Origin: Halieaceae bacterium
GTDB taxonomy: Bacteria > Pseudomonadota > Gammaproteobacteria > Pseudomonadales > Halieaceae
NCBI GenBank assembly: GCA_003520285.1
Contig: DOVB01000037.1
Location: 1-12,285 of the forward strand
Direction: 5' to 3'
DNA length: 12,285 nucleotides
How positions within the stretch are numbered: the first letter of the stretch is position 1; every line of letters starts with the position of its first letter. Both the position numbers and the translations under genes were made by a program. Below are positions 1-6,663 of the stretch, in pieces. The notes beneath the pieces are model-generated. The model ran no database searches, was not told where the DNA came from, and was given only the letters and a program-made list of their open reading frames with translations.

Positions 1-1
1 A

Positions 2-178
2 CACAGCAATTTCGGTGATCGGCAGTTAACACTACAGTGCTCTCACAGTGTCACGGACTATCGTACTGCTCTCTTAGAGGTAAAAAAATCTATTGTTGGC
101 AGTGATTATTTCGCATGTGCAAGCGCCCTAAAAGAAGTTCAGGTAATCTCGGGAATTGAATCGCCACTAATTTGCTAG
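2..178 (+). CDS. Possible 3' end of an upstream gene (partial, unrecognised)
   Basis: Frame 2 is open from the left window edge for 58 codons and ends in TAG at 176-178. The translated peptide has an ordinary mixed composition, with a segment reading TDYRTALLEVKKS and an end reading ISGIESPLIC. I recognise no family in it. An open stretch of this length at a window edge can easily occur by chance across six frames, so the call is weak. If real, it is the C-terminus of a same-strand gene ending 424 bp before the GH16 gene, which would place the long leader (179-602) between two genes. The sequence left of the window would decide. Confidence 0.22.
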   Translation, partial: HSNFGDRQLTLQCSHSVTDYRTALLEVKKSIVGSDYFACASALKEVQVISGIESPLIC

Positions 179-201
179 ACGCCTTTTAGTAAAACACAAA
201 C

Positions 202-238
202 CTCCAAAAACTACCTGACACTCCAAAACCTCTCAAAA
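202..238 (+). repeat. Short direct repeats CTCCAAAA
   Basis: The 8-base word CTCCAAAA occurs at 202-209 and again at 221-228, a 19-base offset. A related CTCAAAA follows at 232-238. The offset is close to two helical turns, so the copies would lie on about the same DNA face. This could be a regulator-binding site or chance in A/C-rich sequence. Confidence 0.3.
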
Positions 239-296
239 TCTTCGACCATGTCTATATATACGGGCATACCCCCATGGCCTCCTGCCGAGGGCTATA

Positions 297-312
297 AAGT
301 CTCTGAAGACTT
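297..312. repeat. 6-bp perfect inverted repeat, AAGTCT-CTGA-AGACTT
   Basis: The left arm AAGTCT (297-302) and right arm AGACTT (307-312) are perfect complements around a 4-base spacer. It could be a small operator for a dimeric regulator in the leader. No T-tract follows, so it is not a terminator. The symmetry is short and could be accidental. Confidence 0.3.
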
Positions 313-360
313 CCAAGCCTTTGAAGCTAGGTAGACAAAACAGTAGACATTTTTGGGCCG

Positions 361-366
361 TTGACA
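361..366 (+). promoter_or_regulatory. Candidate -35 element TTGACA
   Basis: An exact match to the sigma-70 -35 consensus. The hexamer 17 bases downstream (384-389, AACACT) matches the -10 consensus at only three of six positions. If used, transcription would begin about 200 bases before the GH16 start codon and give a long 5' leader. Without a good -10 this stays a weak candidate. Confidence 0.25.
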
Positions 367-402
367 TCGAACTAACTTGCTGGAACACTAGAAAACACGT
401 TA

Positions 403-425
403 GCTGACAAGGCTGATGGGGCTGA
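403..425 (+). repeat. Three GCTGA repeats at 9-base period
   Basis: GCTGA occurs at 403-407, 412-416 and 421-425, exactly 9 bases apart each time. The last two copies extend to GGCTGAT (411-417 and 420-426). The repeats lie between the TTGACA at 361 and the GH16 start, where an activator or repressor could bind. No known regulator site was recognised. Confidence 0.35.
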
Positions 426-602
426 TAGTAGGCGATGAGGTCTCCTCCACCGCCATTTTATATTTCCCGCCGACCCTCTAAACCCATAATCCCATTTATC
501 TCGCCTTTAATCCCGCGTGTCGCGTCCGACTTACCGTTGCTGCCGTGTTGTGGGATAAAGACGTTGCCTAATTATATAAACCTAAAATAAACGGGGTTAT
601 CA

Positions 603-3593
603 ATGTCTGATCCAATACGCAGGACGCAGCGCTATTTCGGCTTGGCGGCAGCTATCGCAGTGGTAAGCGCATGCGGTGGTGGTGGTGACAGCGCCAAAGC
701 ACCAGAAGTAGCAGCCTTTTATCCGGAGCCTCAGAACGAGTGGTCACTCGTTTGGAGTGATGAGTTTGACGGTGCCAGTCTCGACGCTAACCATTGGGAA
801 GCGGAGATCGGTGAGGGTGCCGAATATGGACTGTCGCGCTGGGGCAACAACGAGCAGCAATGGTATTTAGCTGATAACGCTGTTGTAGCTGATGGTGTAC
901 TCACTATCGTCGCCAAGAGCGAAGAGGTAGTGCCAGGATTCCCCTACACCTCAGCTCGTCTCCGCACTGCGGGCAAGTTTGACTTTAAGTACGGTCGCGT
1001 GGAAGTGAGAGCCAAGGCTGCTGAGGGTCAGGGCCTGTGGTCTGCTGTATGGATGTTGCCAACCGAGTCACCCTATGGTGTCTGGGCGGCAAGTGGTGAA
1101 GCCGACATCATGGAGGTGGTCAACGCAGGTACGGACGATGAGCGCGTGTTCACGACGGTTCACCATGGATTTCCTTGGCCTCTGAATCAGTTGAGCGGCT
1201 TAGATGTTGATCTCGATGACGCCGCAGGCGAGTTTCACACCTACGCAATAGAGTGGGAAGAGGACGAGCTGCGCTGGTTTATTGATGGGCAGCATGTCAA
1301 AACGGTAGGCGCAGATCATTACTACAGCTACTACTACAAAGATTCGGCTACGGGTTATGAATCTGGTCCAGCATCGGCACCTTTTGATACCGAATTCCAT
1401 TTGCTTGTGAATCTGGCGGTCGGTGGCAATTTGCCGGGTGCAGTCAATAATGCTGACATCCCCTCCGAAATGGTCGTCGACTACATCAGAGTCTATGAGT
1501 GCAGTTATGGTCAAGCTGATGGTGGTGGGTGTAACTCAAATGCAGACAGATCTCTTGAACGGCCCGATGCTCAAGAGCCCTTCGAAGCCACTTTCCCTAT
1601 GTACACTGATTCTGCCCAGGGGTTCTCTTGGACCATTGGTGGCGAAGAAGTCGTTCAGCAGTTGTCTGTCAATTCGTTTTGGAATAACGATGGCGCACTG
1701 AGCTTCATGGAGTCGAGTGTAGAGGGTCGAGGTACCGTTATTGAAGTAATAACGTCCAACATGGGCAACATTTCGATTAACACAACGGATGCCTCATCTG
1801 TTTCCTTGTTTGGTTTTGGTAATAATCCTAATTTTTGGGAAATCCACGCCGGTGAGATCAAGTTCGATATGTATATCGATAGCGCGGGCACGGATTTAGA
1901 AAGCGCTATTCTGATTAAAATGGATAGTGGCTACCCTGCGTTGGGTCAGCAAGAGTTGAAGATTGCGGATCTACCGAAAGATCAGTGGTTTACCTACAGC
2001 GTGAAAGTTAACGATCTGTTGGCTAACCCGCTCCCCGGTCAGGCAGGTCTTGATACCAGTAAAGTCAATAGTTTATTTGTTCTTGAGCCCACCGGTGCGG
2101 CGCATGTCATGGTCGATAATATTAGCTTGGCATGTGGTCACCCTGCTCGTAATGGGTGCGGTATCACGCCACCCGGCGGCGAAGTGGATGGTGCGCTAGC
2201 TCCTATTTTTGTTGACGGTGAAATCAATGGACTATGGGACCGCGGAGCGTGTGGTTGGGACACTATTGTCAACGTTGACTACTGTGGCGATGGCAATACC
2301 AGCAACTTGATTACATGGACTGTGACTGACTCCGGTGATGCCGATCGAGGTAACGCCTTGCTGGTCAATTTTGGCACTAATGGTGCAGACGGTGTGTTCT
2401 TCTTCGGTTCAGCGGGTGGTGTTGACCTCAGTGAATACGAAGCGGAAGGTAAGCTGGTTTTCGACTTGCGTATCCCCGCCTCTACTGCGGCCGCTGGAAT
2501 GGTGTATAAAGTAGATTGTTTCTTCCCGTGCGGTACCGGGGATCAGGTGCTCGATTTATCTGATTATGAGCCAGGTACTTGGAAAACCTTCGAGATCTCG
2601 GTATCTGACCTCAAATCCTTAGGTCTAGATTTGACCAAGGTCAATGCTGGATTGGTTTTGTTTCCTACTTGGGGTAGTCAACAGGGACTCTCTTTTGAGG
2701 TTGCTAACGCTCGCTACGAAGTTGCTGGGCGAGAGCCATCTGCTGGCGCTGGTGGAACGACCTACGGGCCGGCCGCCTTTAGTGGGTCGTTCGGTGGGGC
2801 CTTCTCAGATGCGAACGAGATTTACACCTTCCCATCGGGGGCTCAGCCATGGGGTGGCTTTGCCAATGAAAATGCTGAAATGTACCCAATGAGCTTCGAA
2901 AATGGCGGTAAGGTAACCTTTACTGCAGCCATTCCCGAAGGTGGCGTAGATGGTACTAACGTGCGTTTTGTCTTTGAGAACGCACCGTTTCCCGATGTCG
3001 AGCCAAACTTCAGCACCGACAATGTGGTGATCAGCGGTGGTGAGGCAGTGTACGAAGTTGAATTCCCCGCTCAGGCTGCTGGCCAGACCTTCAGCTCTTT
3101 CTTGATGTATATCGTCGAGAACGACCAGCCAGTAATGGTTACCGATGTCATCGTAACCGCCTATGCTGCCGTTACCTTAGTCGACTCAGCACCTGCTGAT
3201 TTCAGTGGCGCGTTTGGTGGCGCGTTTGTCGATGCGAGTGAGACATACACGTTCCCATCGGGTGCCCAGGCTTGGGGTGGTTTTGCGAACAATAATGCAG
3301 ATCTGTATCCATTCACTTTCGGTTCTGGAGGTGAAGTGCGCTTTGTTGCAGCCTTACCTGAGGGTACGCCTGACACAGGCGTCCGGTTTGTGTTTGAGAA
3401 TGCACCGTTCCCAGACGTCGATCCGAACTTTAGTACTGACGTAGTGACGGTGAGTGGCACAGCAGAGACCGAGTATTCAGTGGTTATCCCGCAGCAGGCT
3501 GCTGCACAAACCTACAGTTCATTTTTGATGTACCTTGCTGAGCGAGATCAGCCGGTCACGATAAAGAATGTTCGAGTGGCGACACCACAGTGA
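603..3593 (+). CDS. GH16 laminarinase-type beta-glucanase, multidomain outer-membrane lipoprotein
   Basis: Predicted secreted endo-beta-1,3(4)-glucanase cutting laminarin-like glucans at the cell surface. The N-terminus has a basic segment, a short hydrophobic stretch and a lipobox VSAC with Cys24. Glycine follows the cysteine, not the Asp inner-membrane retention signal, so outer-membrane sorting is expected. The GH16 domain spans about residues 47-299. Its catalytic motif is E166-A-D168-I-M-E171, the beta-bulge ExDxxE form typical of laminarinases rather than lichenases, with E166 as nucleophile and E171 as acid/base. WGNNEQQWYL and NLAVGGNLPG are also family-like. Residues 326-511 and 533-708 look like two beta-sandwich (galactose-binding-like) modules, the second with four cysteines. 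Residues 726-854 and 867-993 are tandem copies of another module. The protein is far longer than a lone GH16 domain of about 250 residues. The ATG at 603 has GGGG (593-596) before it. The TonB receptor follows after 46 bp and is probably co-transcribed. Exact substrate is inferred. Confidence 0.9.
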   Translation: MSDPIRRTQRYFGLAAAIAVVSACGGGGDSAKAPEVAAFYPEPQNEWSLVWSDEFDGASLDANHWEAEIGEGAEYGLSRWGNNEQQWYLADNAVVADGVLTIVAKSEEVVPGFPYTSARLRTAGKFDFKYGRVEVRAKAAEGQGLWSAVWMLPTESPYGVWAASGEADIMEVVNAGTDDERVFTTVHHGFPWPLNQLSGLDVDLDDAAGEFHTYAIEWEEDELRWFIDGQHVKTVGADHYYSYYYKDSATGYESGPASAPFDTEFHLLVNLAVGGNLPGAVNNADIPSEMVVDYIRVYECSYGQADGGGCNSNADRSLERPDAQEPFEATFPMYTDSAQGFSWTIGGEEVVQQLSVNSFWNNDGALSFMESSVEGRGTVIEVITSNMGNISINTTDASSVSLFGFGNNPNFWEIHAGEIKFDMYIDSAGTDLESAILIKMDSGYPALGQQELKIADLPKDQWFTYSVKVNDLLANPLPGQAGLDTSKVNSLFVLEPTGAAHVMVDNISLACGHPARNGCGITPPGGEVDGALAPIFVDGEINGLWDRGACGWDTIVNVDYCGDGNTSNLITWTVTDSGDADRGNALLVNFGTNGADGVFFFGSAGGVDLSEYEAEGKLVFDLRIPASTAAAGMVYKVDCFFPCGTGDQVLDLSDYEPGTWKTFEISVSDLKSLGLDLTKVNAGLVLFPTWGSQQGLSFEVANARYEVAGREPSAGAGGTTYGPAAFSGSFGGAFSDANEIYTFPSGAQPWGGFANENAEMYPMSFENGGKVTFTAAIPEGGVDGTNVRFVFENAPFPDVEPNFSTDNVVISGGEAVYEVEFPAQAAGQTFSSFLMYIVENDQPVMVTDVIVTAYAAVTLVDSAPADFSGAFGGAFVDASETYTFPSGAQAWGGFANNNADLYPFTFGSGGEVRFVAALPEGTPDTGVRFVFENAPFPDVDPNFSTDVVTVSGTAETEYSVVIPQQAAAQTYSSFLMYLAERDQPVTIKNVRVATPQ
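2778..3590 (+). repeat. Tandem duplicated C-terminal module in the GH16 protein
   Basis: Two in-frame copies of about 125 residues occupy residues 726-854 (bases 2778-3164) and 867-993 (bases 3201-3590). By hand alignment roughly two thirds of residues match. Shared blocks include YTFPSGAQ, WGGFAN, VRFVFENAPFPDV, PNFSTD and SSFLMY. The DNA has diverged at many synonymous sites, so the duplication is old and the protein sequence is under selection. The conserved Trp, Phe and Tyr suggest a beta-sandwich with an aromatic ligand platform, possibly carbohydrate binding. I cannot assign it to a named CBM family. Confidence 0.85.
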
Positions 3594-3625
3594 TACGGGC
3601 ACAAACGATACTAAAAATAGTTTGC

Positions 3626-3631
3626 AAGGGG
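3626..3631 (+). promoter_or_regulatory. Ribosome binding site AAGGGG that fixes the TonB receptor start
   Basis: AAGGGG lies 8 bases before the ATG at 3640. The longer in-frame reading from the ATG at 3568 would start inside the GH16 gene, add 24 hydrophilic residues before the signal peptide and lack a comparable site. The 3640 start is therefore preferred. Confidence 0.7.
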
Positions 3632-3639
3632 TAACCAAT

Positions 3640-6561
3640 ATGCAACATAACATGTTCAATAAGAATGCAATGGCGGCTGCAGTGTCAGTCGCCATGGGAC
3701 TGACCTTGAGCATCACTGCGCAAGCTCAGGATAGCGTGCCGGTTATGGAAGAGGTCGTTGTGACCGGCATCAAAGCAAGTTTGAAGCGAGCAATGGATAC
3801 AAAGCGGGACTCAGCGGGCGTGGTAGATGCCATTACAGCTGAGGATATCGGTGCATTTCCTGACACTAACTTGGCGGAATCGCTTCAGAGAATTACAGGT
3901 GTCGCGATTGAGCGCACGAGAGGTGAAGGCTCTACGGTAACAGTTCGTGGTTTCGGTGCAGACTTCAACTTGGTCACCTTAAATGGTCGCCAAATGCCGA
4001 CTCACAGTGGTGGTGGTCGCTCATTTGATTTTGGCGATTTGGCGTCTGAGAGTGTTTCAGGCGTTGAGATCTATAAAACCGGTCAGGCGAGTGTGGCGAC
4101 CGGCGGTATTGGCGCAACCATCAATATCAAAACCGCAAAACCTCTTGATAACCCAGGTCTAAAATTGGCTTTCAGCACCAAAGCGGTTCACGATTTGTCA
4201 ACGACTACAGGCGAGGATTACACACCTGAAGTTTCAGGTCTGTTCAGTCAAACCTTTTTCGATGACACCGTAGGCGTGGCCTTGTCGGGGTCTTTTCAGG
4301 AGCGTAACAATGGCCAGGCGGGTGCTTTTAATACTCAGTGGTTTGAGCGTCCCGGGCAGGGAATTGCAGATAACGGGCAGCAGGTCAATAAACCTGGGCA
4401 GGGCGATCTGGCCGCTTTACCACAACAGGTTGTTTATCAGCTCGATGAATGGGAGCGCACGCGAATCAACGGGCAACTCACACTGCAGTGGCGCCCCGTA
4501 GAGTCGGTTACCGCGACTCTGGATTACACAGTAGCCGAGTTGGAACTAGATCATCGCTACAACAATATGTCGATCTGGTTCAGCCCAACAGGTCAGTCGG
4601 CCACGTGGAGTGATGGACCTATTGCATCGCCGCTAATCTACACCGAGACGTTCAATCAGCCTGACACCCCTATGGGAGCGGGTGTTGATGCGTCGAAAAA
4701 CGAGCGCTCGTCACTTGGATTCAATTTGCAGTGGGATGTCAATGATCGGTTGGTTCTTGAACTTGACCATCACGATTCGAAGGCCGAGCGATCGCCGAAC
4801 AGTCCTTTCGGAAGCTCAGCGAACCTATCGATTGCGGCATTTGGGCGCGAGGCGGCAACTGTTGATTTTAGTTCCGATCTTCCTGTGACTTCGATCACGC
4901 GTTCAGACCCACTATCACCCGATGATATGCAAATCACCGGTAGCGTGTTCGCCAATAGCTGGGCAGAAATGAATATTGAGCAGACGCAATTTAGTGGCAG
5001 TTTTGATCTTAATGAGAGGCTTTCAATTGATTTCGGTGTGTCACAGTCTGATCTTGATAATTTTGAGGCCGGCAGTGTGGTTCAACGGAATAGCTGGGGT
5101 CAAAATCAGGCTTCTGCCTTCGGTGCTATCGCAGATTTGATGGTGCCTGCGTCGCTCGAGGGGATCTACGATCAGCTCAATGGCGGCAAGGGAGCCACTA
5201 ATAATTTTTTCATGTTCGATATGGCGGAAGTCGCGAACCGGGGCGCATTTTTGCAAACCTTACCGTCCACAGATCAGTACTATCTCCCGACCGCTTTGGC
5301 AGGTGGGGATTGTGGCACTGGCTTTTGTGCCGACAGTGATAAAGGCTTTGGTAACCAGTTCCGTGAAGAAACGCAGTCGACGTTTGTTCAAGTAAACTAC
5401 ACGGGTGTTATGTTTGATCGCGATTACAGTGTGCGAGCGGGTGTGCGCTATGAAGAGACCGATGTCACTTCGAGTGCTGAGTCGCAGAGCTACACTCGCA
5501 TTGAATGGGCGTCTACCAATGAGTTTTCTGCTATTCCGTCTGGTGAAACAGTGCCCTCGTCCTTGACCGGGTCATACGATGCGACTCTACCGAGTATCGA
5601 CTTCGATATTAATATCCTCGATGACCTGAAATTCAGAGCATCTTACAGCGAGACCATCGCACGATCTCCGTTCTCTAATTTGGTCGGTAACTTGTCAATT
5701 GGTCAGGTCCTCAGAGTCGTAGAGGGAGAGCATACGGCAGACGGTTTTGTGGGTAACCCGGGATTGTTGCCGCATGAATCAGAAAATTGGGATTTTTCTC
5801 TCGAATATTATTACGGGGATTCGAGCTATGTCTCGATCGGTTACTTTGATAAGAGCGTAGAGAACTTTGTAACGGCGGCTGAAAGAGAGGACGTGGTGTT
5901 ATTCCCTGGCTTAGCTCATCCAGCGTTGGGGCCACTGTATTCGCAGGCTGTTGATGCTTTGGGTGTCACAGCATCAAACGCAGCTATTCGCGAGTACATA
6001 TTTACCAATTTCCCGAATGAACCTGGTGTCGATGTTACGGCACAAACCATTACCGGTGTTCCTGGAAGAGATGACCCTGCGTACTTTGACGTAGATACGA
6101 GTCTCAACTCAGCTGAGATCGCCGAGATTGATGGATGGGAGATCGCATGGCAGCATGATTTTGCGGCTACTGGCTTTGGATTTATTGCCAATGCAACTAT
6201 CGCCGACGGGACTGCTGTGTTCAATCGCCTGTCTAACGAACCACAATTTGCGCTACCAGGGTTGAGTGATACGCGTAACTTTATTGCGTACTACGATAAG
6301 CACGGTATTCAGGTTCGTATTGCCTACAACTGGCGTGATGAATTCTTCACAGGAGGAGTTACTCAGCCAGGCTACCAGGAAGAATATGAGCAGTGGGACG
6401 CGAATGCGAGTTATGAGCTCACTGATTCGTTGGTGGTGTTTGTAGAAGGCATAAATCTGACGAATGAGACATTCCGAAGTTTCGGTCGCAATGCTTACCA
6501 GCTGTATAATGTGGGTCAGAGTGGTGCTCGGTATCAGTTTGGGTTCCGTTACGTCTACTAG
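3640..6561 (+). CDS. TonB-dependent receptor (Xanthomonas/Caulobacter type), probable oligosaccharide importer
   Basis: Outer-membrane beta-barrel transporter, 973 residues from the chosen start, energised by TonB-ExbBD (not in the window). Residues 5-29 form a signal peptide ending AQA, with cleavage likely before Gln30. A TonB-box-like EEVVVTG is at 37-43. The plug spans about 57-165, with DSAGVVDAITAEDIGAFPDTNLAESLQRITGV and VTVRGF-type segments typical of the large TonB-Xanth-Caul class, and GGIGATINI at its end. The rest is the 22-stranded barrel, ending in the aromatic-rich YQFGFRYVY with a terminal Tyr as barrel-assembly proteins expect. Cys558 and Cys563 form a short CGTGFC element, probably a disulfide in an extracellular loop. 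It follows the GH16 gene by 46 bp and precedes a terminator, so the two form one unit. The imported ligand is inferred to be laminarin-derived oligosaccharide. Receptors of this class also accompany halogenase cassettes, so another ligand is possible. Confidence 0.93.
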   Translation: MQHNMFNKNAMAAAVSVAMGLTLSITAQAQDSVPVMEEVVVTGIKASLKRAMDTKRDSAGVVDAITAEDIGAFPDTNLAESLQRITGVAIERTRGEGSTVTVRGFGADFNLVTLNGRQMPTHSGGGRSFDFGDLASESVSGVEIYKTGQASVATGGIGATINIKTAKPLDNPGLKLAFSTKAVHDLSTTTGEDYTPEVSGLFSQTFFDDTVGVALSGSFQERNNGQAGAFNTQWFERPGQGIADNGQQVNKPGQGDLAALPQQVVYQLDEWERTRINGQLTLQWRPVESVTATLDYTVAELELDHRYNNMSIWFSPTGQSATWSDGPIASPLIYTETFNQPDTPMGAGVDASKNERSSLGFNLQWDVNDRLVLELDHHDSKAERSPNSPFGSSANLSIAAFGREAATVDFSSDLPVTSITRSDPLSPDDMQITGSVFANSWAEMNIEQTQFSGSFDLNERLSIDFGVSQSDLDNFEAGSVVQRNSWGQNQASAFGAIADLMVPASLEGIYDQLNGGKGATNNFFMFDMAEVANRGAFLQTLPSTDQYYLPTALAGGDCGTGFCADSDKGFGNQFREETQSTFVQVNYTGVMFDRDYSVRAGVRYEETDVTSSAESQSYTRIEWASTNEFSAIPSGETVPSSLTGSYDATLPSIDFDINILDDLKFRASYSETIARSPFSNLVGNLSIGQVLRVVEGEHTADGFVGNPGLLPHESENWDFSLEYYYGDSSYVSIGYFDKSVENFVTAAEREDVVLFPGLAHPALGPLYSQAVDALGVTASNAAIREYIFTNFPNEPGVDVTAQTITGVPGRDDPAYFDVDTSLNSAEIAEIDGWEIAWQHDFAATGFGFIANATIADGTAVFNRLSNEPQFALPGLSDTRNFIAYYDKHGIQVRIAYNWRDEFFTGGVTQPGYQEEYEQWDANASYELTDSLVVFVEGINLTNETFRSFGRNAYQLYNVGQSGARYQFGFRYVY

Positions 6562-6581
6562 ACTGGTTTATTGACCTTTAT

Positions 6582-6605
6582 AAAACCGCTCTTTGAGCGG
6601 TTTTT
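6582..6605 (+). terminator. Rho-independent terminator after the TonB receptor gene
   Basis: A perfect 10-bp stem, AAAACCGCTC (6582-6591) with GAGCGGTTTT (6595-6604), closes a TTT loop and runs into a T-tract (to 6605). It lies 21 bases after the receptor stop codon. It separates the GH16-receptor unit from the halogenase unit, although partial read-through is possible because the next gene starts only 58 bases later. Confidence 0.9.
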
Positions 6606-6663
6606 ACTTTAAGGCAGACGCTAAAATCAACGTTTAAAAATAAACAAACGGCTATCATGCGAG

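Larger units (their letters stand above)
179..602 (+). promoter_or_regulatory. Long non-coding leader upstream of the GH16-TonB receptor unit
   Basis: No convincing gene lies in these 424 bases. The region includes CTCCAAAA at 202-209 and 221-228, an inverted repeat at 297-312, a perfect -35-like TTGACA at 361-366, and three GCTGA words at 9-base spacing (403-425). It ends in an AT-rich tract at 570-590 containing -10-like TATAAA (575-580) and TAAAAT (583-588). Neither -10-like element has a good -35 at normal spacing, which would fit an activator-dependent promoter. A length of this order before a polysaccharide-utilisation operon is compatible with carbohydrate-responsive control, but no known operator was recognised. 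Confidence 0.4.

Noticed and set aside
3568..3639. In-frame upstream ATG that would lengthen the TonB receptor by 24 residues and overlap the GH16 gene
   Set aside because: The extra residues are hydrophilic and precede a good signal peptide. The ATG at 3640 has a clear AAGGGG site 8 bases upstream, whereas 3568 does not.
5916..6224. Antisense open frame of 102 codons within the TonB receptor gene
   Set aside because: It is fully contained in a confident barrel-coding region and its peptide shows no family pattern.
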